64,000 bases of DNA from Ligula intestinalis (Eukaryota; Platyhelminthes; Cestoda; Diphyllobothriidea; Diphyllobothriidae). Made by a program: the position numbers and the translations under genes. The notes under the pieces are model-generated. The model was not told where the DNA came from. It searched no databases and was given only the letters and a program-made list of their open reading frames with translations. The stretch is taken from assembly GCA_036362985.1 (NCBI GenBank), contig JAYGXS010000006.1:10419526-10483525 (forward strand). The letters run 5' to 3'. Position 1 is the stretch's first letter. Each line of letters opens with the position of its first letter. Of the stretch, positions 32,335 to 42,579 are shown in pieces.

Positions 32335-34503
32335 GATATATATATGAGAAAAAGTGGCAAACTCGGAAATAATGGGTATAATATTTTGGTGTTCTGAAAT
32401 TTTACAGGCTTGCATCGTCGGAGGTTGGTGTTTGTACATGCCTCAGAGTCTTTTAAAGGTGTTACAACTGACTTCTCGTTCGCTCTCCGTCTATTGGTGC
32501 TAAATCCCCTGCGGGGGCGTGGTTGGAGCTCCGTCATCGTCCTGTTGACCAGGGTTTCTCGCCGTCACCTCGTCGGAGGGGGAGGGCAGTGTTCGCATGC
32601 CAGCGGTCATTGCTCACGTCTGCATCGATCGCGTCAGTCACGCCTGTCCTGCTGGCTTCCCCCGTCAGCACTTTCCTGTGTTCTTCCTGCCGGCGGAATA
32701 TCGAAATCCACCATCAGCGTTTATGCAGAGACCACTGTCATGTGCAACTGCGTTCAAGCCTGATAGGAGGTCTTGTTGGTTCACGTTGCCCGCGGCGTCG
32801 CTGATGGCTGCATTGGTGTCTAGGGTAGGTTCCCGGACGTCTGTATTCTGTCCCGGTGTGGGGTTGCTAGTCGTCGCGACCCGTCTGACTTCCTGCCGGC
32901 GATTTCGTTGATTGAGCCGCACGCGTAACGCCTGGTAAGCCACCGAGAGAATCGTTCAGTGGTTGATGGAATTTGGCGCGGTATGCCATGCTTCAAGTGT
33001 TTCTCTGGTTGTCCGGTCACTACCTCGAGCTAGGATTTCAGCGTCATCAAAAGCGAAGGTGTGTCCAGGAGCCGAACAATGTTCTGCCACCAACGAGCGT
33101 GGATCCATCCTGTCGACTGCCCCTGCGTGCTTGCTCATACGCGTCTGTAGTCGCTCTCCGGTCTCCCCACTGTAGTTGGCCCCACAGGAACTACACTGGA
33201 TGCGATAGACGACGTTTGCTCTCTCTCCGCGGGACAGAAGTGCCTTTGGTCTCATGGCCAGTCGTCTTATGCTGCCTCAGGTCTGTGGGCTACGCCGATA
33301 CCCAGTGGTTGTAACAGACGAGCGACTGCTTCAGAAACATTCTCTATGTATGGCATTGCTCTTTACAATGTCAGTTGTTCCGCCGCCGGTCTTGCAGCTC
33401 GTTTCGGTTGTCTGCTGCGTATTAGGAAGCTGTGAGGGTAACCGTTTGAGATGAACATGCGTCGAGGATATTTAAGTTCAGCCGCTTTGGCACCTGCCTC
33501 GTTGCAATCTGTTTTTCTGCCCTTTTGTAAAGCGTTCTCACACAGCTGCGTTTGTGGCTCAGCGGATGGTTACTTTGGTAACTGAGTACCTGACGTGTGT
33601 CGGTTGCCTTTTTGTATACCGTCATCTTTAGACTCTCGTCAGTCTTCCGGTGGACCAGTACGTCTAGGAACGCAAGTTAATTGTTGCTCTCAGCCTCTGT
33701 TGTAAACGGAATGTCGGCAAAGATGGAATTCAACATCGTGTGAAATTCAGAGACCATTTCACGCTTGAGGACGACGAAGGTATCTTCTACGTACCGCGCC
33801 CAAAATACTGGGCTATGGTTCGTAAATGCCAGTGTCTCTTACTTTTGAAGGACCTCCTCAGCAAGGAAACCAGATAGAAGCGAACCCATCGGAGTCCTTT
33901 TGATTTGTTCATACATTGTGCCCTCAAAGGTAAAACACGTGTTTATGCAGAACTTGAGCAGCTGGATGAGATGCGCACGTGTAGGTTTATAAGTTCCCTC
34001 CTCATATCGGCTCTCAAGTAGATCACTCACAGCTTAAATCGCAAGAGTCTGAGGGATTGATGTGAAGAGTGAGGTAACATCAAATGACACCATGACTTCG
34101 TCTGCATTGAGGCCTAGCCCGTTAAGTCTTTCCAAGAAATGTACGGCCGAGCGTACCGTTATGTCAGAGCCTGGTGTGCGACAGTTCAGAAACCGAAACA
34201 TCCATTTCGATAGATTGAATGTTGGTGTTCCCCGTAAAGAAACAATGGGCCGAAGTGGAGCACCGGGCTTGTGCACTTTTGGCAGTCCATAGAATCTTGC
34301 CATGGCTGAATCACTTGATTTGATATTTAGTCGTTCAATTTTTTAAGATGGCACCATTATTTTCTAGTCCCACGAGTGCTGTAATGATTTGTGTCACCAT
34401 CTTCTTAATAGGATCTCCATCGCACTGGCGGTAAGCATTTTGGTCATCGAGCAGAACGTTGACATTTCTGAGGTTTTCAGACTTATCAAGCACCACTGTG
34501 GCT
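32335..34503 (-). mobile_element. Penelope-like element D: reverse transcriptase, GIY-YIG endonuclease, tail
   Basis: On the minus strand: DKSENL (about 34500), ARFYGLPKVHKP, LRPIVSLRGTP, SFDVTSLFTSIP, TPMGS, then RYVED where YVDD is expected (catalytic Asp replaced by Glu, about 33790), the HKRSCVRTLY linker, and the endonuclease at 33255-32956 (VVYRIQCSSCGANYSGE, R..KH). A C-terminal tail follows to 32665, then a degenerate hammerhead near 32430-32380. Several stops make it inactive. Confidence 0.85.
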
Positions 34504-34509
34504 AAGCTA

Positions 34510-34948
34510 TGGGTGGGTCTACCATTGGCTCCCGAATTTTTATCGATCGGAGAATTTGCCCTAGGCTGCTTATCCTATTTGCGCTCATGCATCCACCCGG
34601 TTTCACACTCGCAGACTGACCGGATGAACTGGCTGAGCTGATGATTGCCACTTCCGCTTGTGGCTCAGCTATGGGTTTGTCCATCATCGGCTCGCGAATA
34701 TGCAGATTTGCGTTCCGTCTATGGTCTCGTTTGCTCTTTTCTTCATTAAGATGCGTTCGAAGGTCTTGGTAGGCCGTGGGATGTATAACACAACGGTTGT
34801 TTGAGGTTGTCCCCATGTGCCAGTCCTCGATTGTCTCCCTGACCACGTGGTCATTTCCTCGACCCAGGATTTCGGCATTCTGGAAGGAGAATTTGTGTTC
34901 TGAATTCGCGCAGTGTTCCGCCACCAACGATCGATCGTCCATCCTGTT
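34510..34948 (-). mobile_element. Penelope-like endonuclease C-terminal fragment E1 (left arm of palindrome)
   Basis: It encodes the region after the GIY-YIG core (SLVAEHC..EHKFSFQNAEILGRG..) and the C-terminal tail. It is inverted relative to E2 across the assembly gap and joins reverse transcriptase of element D near 34503. Confidence 0.75.
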
Positions 34949-34958
34949 NNNNNNNNNN
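34949..34958. other. Assembly gap (10 N)
   Basis: The ten Ns sit exactly at the centre of a palindrome: AACAGGATGG reads outward on both sides. Confidence 1.
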
Positions 34959-35640
34959 AACAGGATGGACGATCGATCGTTGGTGGCGGAACACTGCGCG
35001 AATTCAGAACACAAATTCTCCTTCCAGAATGCCGAAATCCTGGGTCGAGGAAATGACCACGTGGTCAGGGAGACAATCGAGGCCTGGCACACGTGGACAA
35101 CCTCAATCAACCGTTATGTTATGCTTCCCACGGCCTACCAAAACCTTCGAACGCGTCTTAATGAAGAAAAGAGAAAACGAGACCATAAACGGAACGCGAA
35201 TCTGCATACTCGCGAGCCGATGATGGACACACCCATAGCTGAGCCACAAGCGGAAGTGGCAATCATCAGCTCAGCCAGTTCATCTGGTCAGCCTGCAAGT
35301 GTGAAACCGGATGGACGTAGGGGCATAAGGAGGATTCCGGGCCTGGGAAGACAGCTCCTGTCAACGACGGCTGCAGAAAGCGAACACCGGAAGTTGACGA
35401 GAGACCCCTTGACTGAGGTTATTACGCTTCACAGGGCACGATGATTGAACATCCCGTCTAACCCCCCTCCTCTGTATTGGTTAAACCCTATTGACTATGA
35501 CTGCCAACACCTTTAAATACTGTGAGGCGCGGTGCAATTACCAACTCTGATGACGGAAGCCTGTACGCTTTTGAAATGTCAGGACGATAAAACAGTGATT
35601 CCCAAGATCGCCTTATCTTCTCATATATATAAATATATAT
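34959..35640 (+). mobile_element. Penelope-like endonuclease C-terminal fragment E2 with 3' tail
   Basis: It mirrors E1 for about 370 bp, identical near the gap and drifting further out. It then continues through the C-terminus (stop at 35442-35444), a 3' UTR, an intact-looking hammerhead (35540-35585) and an end in GATCGCCTTATCTTCTCATATA. The front of the endonuclease is not present. Confidence 0.75.
35540..35585 (+). ncRNA. Penelope-type hammerhead ribozyme, core intact
   Basis: The core CTGATGA (35547-35553) is followed by stem II GGAAGC-CTGTAC-GCTTTT (six pairs, two of them wobble), then GAAA and a minimal stem III ATGT with a GUC cleavage site at 35580. Stem I is short. Confidence 0.6.
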
Positions 35641-35785
35641 ATAGCTACGCATCTATGCCACTGTATATTCCCGATCTAATACCAGGTAGACCGTTACCTC
35701 GTAGCTCAAACGTTAGGACGTTTGCCCTGACGGGAGAGATTGCGAGTTCAAATCTCGTAGTGACAGTAATTTTAGCAGCCACACT

Positions 35786-35848
35786 GGGGCTATGTATCAC
35801 TAGCCGATGATGCCTAACAAGGCAGTAAAGGCCTTTCTAGTGTCCCCT
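35786..35848 (+). ncRNA. Degenerate hammerhead, dimer unit 1
   Basis: CCGATGA core (T to C) and GTAA instead of GAAA. Stem II TGCC-TAACAA-GGCA, palindromic stem III AAGGCCTT and stem I CACTAG/CTAGTG are all preserved. Confidence 0.5.
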
Positions 35849-36108
35849 GTCTTTTCTGGTAATTTCCTTCTGCCTATAGCCTAGCTGCCTTGTGGTGGAG
35901 GCTCGAGAGAGTGAGCTCTAACGGCAATATTGGGGGACGAGTGGGTCCTCTGACAGATCGGTGTACGCATCTATGCCGCTGTATATTCCCGACCTAATAC
36001 CAGCTCTACCATGAGCTCGAAGTTCAAACATTAGGGCATTCGACCTGACGGAACAGATCGCGAGTTCAAATGTTATTGTGGCAGCAATTTCCGCGGCCAT
36101 ACTGCTGT

Positions 36109-36165
36109 TGGGTATCACTAGCCGATGACGCCTAACAAGGCAGAAAAGGCCTTCGTAGTGTCCCC
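36109..36165 (+). ncRNA. Degenerate hammerhead, dimer unit 2
   Basis: CCGATGA core with intact GAAA, stem II GCC-TAACAA-GGC, stem III AAGGCCTT with a UC cleavage position, and stem I CACTA/TAGTG with further GGG/CCC pairing. Only the first core triplet deviates. Confidence 0.5.
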
Positions 36166-36189
36166 TGTCTTTGTTAGCAATGTCCTTCC

Positions 36190-36213
36190 GCATATATATA
36201 TATATATATATAT
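36190..36213. repeat. (TA)n microsatellite
   Basis: Twelve TA dinucleotides between the hammerhead dimer and Penelope tail G. Confidence 0.95.
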
Positions 36214-36545
36214 ATTAGCAATGGTGAAGATACGAGGTCCAGATAAATTTTCCCGATCATCATCTCCCAAAGAAGATGAAGAGGAAAATAAAGCACTGTC
36301 ATGGACCACACTGTAATTGTGCTGACGTATCAGAAATGTACTATTTTCCATCGTCAGAGTGGTGAGTTGTGTGTTCCTGCTTGTCGAGGATCGTAATTTA
36401 GCACCTTTCATCTCATTTTGTAGCGAAATCTGACGCACGTGCTCTGAACTTCATACTGTCCGTGGATTAGCTGCAGGCCCTCCGTTGTGGATGGCTGGCG
36501 CCTTTGTGTGTCATCTGTTGCCTGTCTGTCTGGTGTTGTCCCATC
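36214..36545 (-). mobile_element. Penelope-like tail fragment G
   Basis: In reverse complement it carries the same 3'-UTR blocks as 38915-39060, then continues through a degenerate hammerhead (36357-36324) to an end near 36214 beside (TA)n. It shows what lies downstream of the point where element H is interrupted. Confidence 0.65.
36322..36362 (-). ncRNA. Degenerate Penelope-type hammerhead
   Basis: CTGACGA core (36357-36351) and a partial stem II, but GATACGTC in place of GAAACGTC. Confidence 0.4.
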
Positions 36546-36724
36546 TTAATCAAAACTGAACTCTGCCAACGGACAATGGCAGAATTAAAAAAGAAGATGA
36601 TCAGGTCTTGATACAAGACTGCCATTCGCGGATCCATGAATAAGAACGAGAAATCCAATAGCTTTCCTCAACTTGCGGTCGATGTTTAGTGCACATGAGC
36701 CACGAGAGATGCTCGCCCCGTAGA

Positions 36725-39060
36725 CTGTGTCGCATCTTTCAAATCGGCGCTCCAGCTGTGTGAAGCAAACAAAGAGAGTAAGAATTCCATGCGACAGCAA
36801 ATTTCAACACTCATCCAGCACAAACCTTGGATAACGATTTCCGATTTCCGAATGATGAAAGATATCGTCACCCTGCCAACCGACAAGGGACGCTGGGAGT
36901 CATGGATAAGACTGACTACATGCTAAAGCTGCAAGGTCTGTTGGGGGACTCAAATGCTTCTCAGCTTTCGGGAGCTGGAGGGTTCAAGAAACATGTGAAT
37001 AGCGCTAAAAGGGCGACTGAAAAGTTTAAGAAGTCCGGGGCTCTCAAAAAAGGGAGGCATTGACAGCAAAAGCCACAGACGCCGCGATGGCGCGTTTCTA
37101 TGGTCTGCCAAATGTGCAAAGGCCAGGAGTGCCCCTTTGACCAATCGTCTCCTTGCGTGACACTCCGAAGTTTGGACTGTCGAATTCGCTCGACCAGCGG
37201 GTCCGTTTTTCACTAAGCATTCCGAATCTACAGTTAAGTCGGCTGAACAGTTGCTGAGGAGCATAAGACATCTAGAAGAAGATTCAGAGTAGATGGTGTT
37301 ATCGTTTGACGTGGTGTCCTTACTTACTTCTATTTCAACTGGCCTCGGCGTAAGCTTTATTGATGAACTACTTGCCGAAAAGTGTGAAGACGAAAACCAG
37401 CCACTTAAATGACAACATGTCGCTGAGCTGTTGGAATTGTGCCTCAGTTTTTTCTTCAGCTTCAACAACCAGGTTTATGAACAGACGAAGGGAACACCGA
37501 TGGGCTCCCCCTGTCGGGACTTATTGCCGAGGCAGTACTGCAGAGGCTATAATGACTAGTCTTCCGGGCTTACTTTTCGAAATTCTGGACCAGATACGTC
37601 GACGACACCTTTGTCGTAATCAAAAGAAACGACGTTCAGAGCTTATGACCTTACTGAATTCCACATTTCCTGACATCCAATTTACGATGGAAGAGAAAGA
37701 ATACGACCAGTTGCCTTTCCTGGATCTGCATGTCAAGAGGACTTCCGAAGGGACGATAAAAAAGACGGTGTATCACAAGGCAACAAACAACAAACGCTTC
37801 CCACAATTCCTAAGTAACAACCCATTTGGTCACAAACGCAGTTGTGTTTGATCTGTATTCCAACGCGTCCATAAACAGGATTTGACCATGCGACAACAGA
37901 TAATGAGACCTAAGGACCCGCTACCGGCAACGGAACAATCAGCAGTGGTCTACAGCATACCATGCCAAAATTGCAGTGCAAGGTATGTTGGTGAAGCAAG
38001 TAAACACCTATGCACAAGACTGCATGAAAACCAACTTGCAGTCAATCGCGAGGATCGACTGTCAATAGTGCATGGCCACATAGACCGAAAGCGGCATAGT
38101 TTTGCATTTGAAATTGCCAAAGTCATCTGCCGATCCAACGACAAAATGACCAAATTGGTGTTTGAAAGTTGGGCATCGGTGGGCACAATCAACAGAAATA
38201 TTGATTTAAATCCAGCCTATCAGGCCCTCTGTGCAAGGCTTCAATCAGCCCCGACGAGGCCACCGCCGCTAGCGAGTGACTTGCAACTTCTTCAACAGTG
38301 GTCACCACTACGGCAGTGGAGGAGAACTAATCGGGGCTCAAACGACTGACTTGAGTCATCAACCCACCCACGAGCCCAAATATGTGAGCGGGGTCCGCAC
38401 GTTGAACGCCAACCGCGCCAGCCACCCGACTGTGAGAGGAGATCCGATAGCAGCCGGCTAAATGCACACGACACGCCCCCAGACATGACGGCGACAACAA
38501 CAGACGGGCAGACGACAGGGGGTAGAAGAGGGCGGCAACAGAGGGCCAGTTGCCTCGCGAGCGGGCGCCACACCTGGAAGAACATCTAATACGCGCATCC
38601 GGTTCGGAAGGGAGGTCGTACAGTTGTCACCCTATAATGCCCGCGGACTTAGATGAGACAACGACAGACAGCCGAAACAACAGTTCCCCCGTCGATTTCG
38701 ATGATGGGCACCACACGCTCCAACGGCCGCAGCAAACGCAGAAGCAAGCCGCAACACACACAGAGACAAGCTGGGCAAGCAACACGAAAGCGACAGCAAG
38801 CAGGAGCAACGCAGAGAACGCGAGCGAGAGAAAGCAGTAGTTTAGGCAGATTTGCACAGAATCTACCCACTCGCTCGCCACTCCCACCCCGCATCCGGTA
38901 TAAAGACAAAGTCAATAAGACCGGGACAGACAGCCAGGCAACAGATGACACACAAGGGCGCCAGCAATCCACAATCCGCGGACAGCACGAAGTTAAGAGC
39001 TTATGCATCTGCCATCGCTACAACACGAGATGAGAGGCGAGGCAATACGATTATCGGCAA
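36725..39060 (+). mobile_element. Penelope-like element H: longest copy, reverse transcriptase, endonuclease, 3' UTR
   Basis: Broken frames give the N-terminal domain (36725-36920), ARFYGLPN (about 37090), SFDVVS, GTPMGSP (about 37500), RYVDDTF (catalytic, about 37597), FPDIQFTMEE, PFLDLHV and HKRSC (about 37840). A long open frame follows at 37882-38349 with the full GIY-YIG endonuclease (VVYSIPCQNCSARYVGE, R..EN). The 3' UTR runs to about 39060 and stops just before where the hammerhead should be, at the start of a hammerhead short repeat. At least five stops or frameshifts. Confidence 0.85.
37882..38349 (+). pseudogene. Penelope GIY-YIG endonuclease domain, open frame
   Basis: Of all the copies in the window, this one keeps the endonuclease most completely. 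GIY-like VYSI, YIG-like RYVG, the conserved Arg of the following helix and the CxxC insertion (CQNC) are present over ~155 codons. It is separated from its reverse transcriptase by stops, so it is a relic even though this part reads open. Confidence 0.75.
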
Positions 39061-39074
39061 GCAGTAAAACTAAA

Positions 39075-39412
39075 CACGATGGCTCAGTGGTTATGACGTC
39101 TGCCCCTGACCGGCGAGGCGCGAGTTCGAAACTCGGGTGTGGCGACAATTTCAGCGGCTACACTAGAGATGGCTGCACGTAGCTGATGAGGGCCAACAGC
39201 CCGAAATAGCTATATTACGTTGTCTGTCTCTGCCGGATACTAAAACATAAAAGGATGTGTTACTGACACTTAGCTAGTGACATATCAATTATTAATAGCT
39301 GTGCGAAACACAATCGGCTGAACCAAGTCACAAAAGCATCAGCCCAGGATGGGTACATCCTGAAAGGTAGATCGGGGAACAAGCAAATACTACAATATAC
39401 TACAATATAAAA
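39075..39412 (+). repeat. tRNA-headed hammerhead short repeat, single unit
   Basis: Same family as 17164-17570: a tRNA-like head (B-box GCGAGTTCGAAACTCGG at 39119-39135), a hammerhead, and a tail with the CATCCTGA..TAGATCGG block near 39357. It sits between the 3' UTR of Penelope element H and a short TA tract in which Helitron copy 2 ends. Confidence 0.75.
39171..39226 (+). ncRNA. Hammerhead ribozyme, all core residues intact
   Basis: CTGATGA (39183-39189), stem II GGGC-CAACA-GCCC, wait-free GAAA, stem III ATAGCTAT with a UA cleavage position, and stem I ACGTAG/TTACGT. Compared with the copy at 17337, several stem I positions differ on both strands while pairing is kept. Confidence 0.75.
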
Positions 39413-39428
39413 TATATATATATATATA

Positions 39429-42369
39429 CTAGCTCGAAATCCCGGCTTCGCCTTGGGCTTCCTTACATTTTGTTGTCCCTAATGTAGGTAAACTGTAAAT
39501 GAGAACCTCTCAAAATAATTATTTTCAGTTCAGTTTTATTAGAAAAATATAGGTAAATCCCTTTGAACTCCCTCTTTGTACATAGCTGTGATGCAGAACA
39601 TGTGGCGTTGCCAGTAATGGAACTTCGTTTAGGGGGGCAGAACCTTTGTTAATGTACTTGCAGACGTACTTGATGGACTTCGCTGAGTTGCAAAATTCAA
39701 CAGTAATGTGGGCGTTGAATACTTTTGACAGTAGAGTAGAATTCGGCAAAATCCAAGGGTTATCAATTACCACCCCACCGGTTCGCTTTTCATTGATAAC
39801 TGCTTCGAGTCCGCCAATCTCAGGTTGTCGCCTTCTGTAGAGAGGGTAACCATCGCCATCAGTCTGAGTTGCACCTGGGATATATCCCGGTACATTTACC
39901 ATCCTTCATGCAAAGACTGCTAGAATTTATCTGACCACATGTGTCATGCACCATTTGAGTTTTGATCGTTTCAAGCAGAACAGGGTCAACGGACCGGTCA
40001 GGCAACTCTGCGCATATGAATTTGTTGACATCAGAAGAGCACAGTTTTTCCTTTAGCCAGACCAAAATGTGAGCGTGGGGCAGTCCTCTCTTTTGCCACT
40101 CTACAATGAACATATGACACCTAACGTCACCGAAAATTTTGAATTTTGTGATGTGTTTCATCATGGTTTTCAACTTAAGCTGTAATACCCGCGCGGAAAA
40201 GTCATGGCGATCCTCTGGCATTTGACATAGGAGCAGCTCATCAGTAATTTCAGGCCATGATGGGTTACAGGTCAACGTGATGAATAGATCCTGCGTCCAA
40301 AATGTCTAACGTAAACCAACGCATCTTGAGTTTTCTCATGCATATAGTGAGGAGACGGCAAGCTGAAAAGTTGACCGCGACCAGCATTATCACCAACATC
40401 AGTAAGGATATTGCCTCTAAGGTGGATGTAGTTGTCCACGCGAAGTTCTTTCTGGCATGTGCGAAAATAGAAAAGTCGCTCCGTTTCCATTTTGGCAAAA
40501 ATATCAACAGCAAGTTGAAGGAACAACGTTTTGAATCGACAAAGTAGGTTGTAAAATCGTTCTCGAATCATATAGTGATATGAGTAGAAGGCTTTACAAC
40601 TGACTGTTTCATGGATGCCTATTTGAAGTGGTAAACGTCTTTACCATTAACATGCATGCGAGGGTATTGCAAAGCGTCGTATGAACGGTGTGTCTCATAT
40701 ATCCTCTGCAGTATATCGTCTCTCCTTCTCAAGATAATATCCCTGTTGCCACACTGTGTGTCCGACATAATGACGGCCACCTCGTTACATGTGGGAGCAT
40801 TAAATATTCGTTGATGTTCTCTACGAGGACTTCTATCGGCATCTATGACAATAGTTAAGTCAATGGAAGCGTGCATCTCCAAGGCGGACTTAAAATTGCT
40901 AACTTAGCTGTTGCGTTGGTGTAGCGTGTCTTGAAGGGACAATATTATGTGATGCTTTAAGTCTGAATACACTCAGGATCCGCTTTGAGCCTGCAGGTTG
41001 ATGTCTTTTACGAAGTATATCTGTAGAAATTTCGGCTCGCCATCAGGAGGAGGTAGTAACGATCCAATCCGGTCGCAAACTTGGCCTTCCACCTTAAAGG
41101 TTTGCATAAATCCAACCTTATGAAAAATGTTGGCACCAAAAGAGGTCATTTGAAAAGCCCCGTTGTTCTATCTTATGTTTGAGAGACAATTTTCGAGTCG
41201 TTGGTATCACCAGCAAGCAATTTTTGAAGTATTTCTGGTGGATGGGGGAAGTTATGCAGGAGAACTTTGCCGCTGAAATAGCACATGCCGGTTGATTCAC
41301 CAGACCATTTTTTCGTCTGACAATGCCCGCAAACTTCCACCATCTTCCCAATGGAAACATTTGCATCTCCCGCATAACCCAGACTTGGATTGTAATTGAA
41401 TGAGGCTTTGTTCCATACTTGAGCATGTATGGAAGAAATTCAGGGGCCAAGGTAGCCAAACCGTATGTGAAGTGGTCGTTATCTTGAGTTTTCAGCACCG
41501 GTGGGCCATTGATCCGCTCTTTGTGATGCTTTCATAGCCAGACGTGCACTTCTACGTCTAGGTTATTCGTTTTGCCAACGTTGCAAATCTCTTATCCTAC
41601 CCAGCGCTCTCCTTTGCAGAGTTTGGACTTCCGTTTTTTGGGAACGATTAGTTTGATGGCGAATCGCGCCTTCGTGCCTTCGTTGGAGCATTTGCTCTTC
41701 AGTTTTTTGGGAGTCATTAGTTTGATGGCGAATCGTATCTTTGTGTCTTCTTTGCAGAATTTGATATTCGGTTTCTTTAGAGTGTCGATATCGCTGACGC
41801 ATAGCATTAGTCTCCAGGCGAAGCCCTCTTTCTGCTTGTGTTTCTTGCGAACGTCTATTAACATTGGCAAATCGCTTCTGTTCCATCGTCTGAACTTGTG
41901 TTCTCGTGGCTGCTCTAATTCCTTTTCTACCTAATAAGGTACAGCCTACAAATGGATTATTATACTGAACAAAATAAAGAAAGTTCACAACGTTACCTTC
42001 AGTCACCGGTCCATCATCGTTTGTCGGGTTGTTTGTGTTCAGAACATTTCTGACGGCATCACTGTTGTCCACAATGATAGTTTGTAAAGGTTAGAATGAA
42101 AGTGTGGGGATTTATGTAGTAGGCCGTTCAATATAACCTGAGAGGTAGCCGGCGACAACATACGCGTAAGCAAAAGGGGGGGAGGGTCCATATGATAGTA
42201 GGTCAAGGGGTTTAGGTCAGTGAGTCTAAAACCCCTTCCCAACCCCCGTGGCGTGGTGGGTGTCAATCGCGAGTCTGGAACAACTGCCTGCCACCAACGA
42301 TACAAGGGATAAACACGGACACAGTGACTCCAGCACACCCTGCGACATCCTGTGTGATCGACGTATAGA
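39429..42369 (-). mobile_element. Helitron copy 2 (Rep-only, helicase absent)
   Basis: On the minus strand the 3' end is CTAG (39432-39429) preceded by the hairpin CCC..GGC-GAA-GCC..GGG and lies inside a TA tract. The upstream limit of similarity to copy 1 is near 42369, where TC could be the 5' end. The element carries the same helicase-less body as copy 1 and ends at the same point after the Rep region. Confidence 0.85.
39525..42072 (-). pseudogene. Helitron Rep protein, decayed (copy 2)
   Basis: This is the better-preserved copy. In order on the minus strand: N-terminal repeats (42072-41563), the zinc-like segment (41498-41118), the NAPTCNEVAV region (40882-40619), the FYNLLCRFK block (40571-40272), then LTCNPSWPE and the HUH motif GLPHAH (40275-39859), and the IKYVCKYINKG tyrosine motif with a stop at 39525. 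Frameshifts separate the blocks. No helicase follows. Confidence 0.85.
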
Positions 42370-42438
42370 TTGGCACTTCATCGAACCGCAGTTCATCAGC
42401 GCCTCGCCACCTGCCGTTTGCCATCACTGCTGATCGGG

Positions 42439-42500
42439 TATATATTCACTCAGAAATGTGCGAACACCGATCGAAGAGGCTTCCAAACTAAACAAAGTTC
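42439..42500 (+). repeat. Partial copy of the 32204 hammerhead-unit head
   Basis: It shares TTCACT-AGAAATGTGCGAACACC and the following ~40 bases with 32204-32262, then diverges before the hammerhead. Confidence 0.6.
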
Positions 42501-42579
42501 ATGCGGTGGTTAGAGGTCCCCAAAGGGTGACCGCCTGCCAGACCGATTCAGACCAAGTCATAATAGCGGTCGGGTGTCA

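Larger units (their letters stand above)
35646..36182 (+). repeat. tRNA-headed hammerhead repeat, tandem dimer (318-bp period)
   Basis: Two head-to-tail units start with TACGCATCTATGCC at 35646 and 35964. Each has a tRNA-like head with a B-box (GCGAGTTCAAATCTCG at 35743-35758 in the first unit) and a hammerhead with a decayed core. The dimer is bounded by TA-rich tracts, beyond which lie Penelope tails E2 (left, forward) and G (right, reversed). Confidence 0.75.

Noticed and set aside
35646..36182. CRISPR-like direct repeats
   Set aside because: Only two long diverged units with a tRNA head and hammerhead; the genome is eukaryotic.
39080..39150. tRNA gene
   Set aside because: Same repeat family as at 17230; the cloverleaf is not complete.
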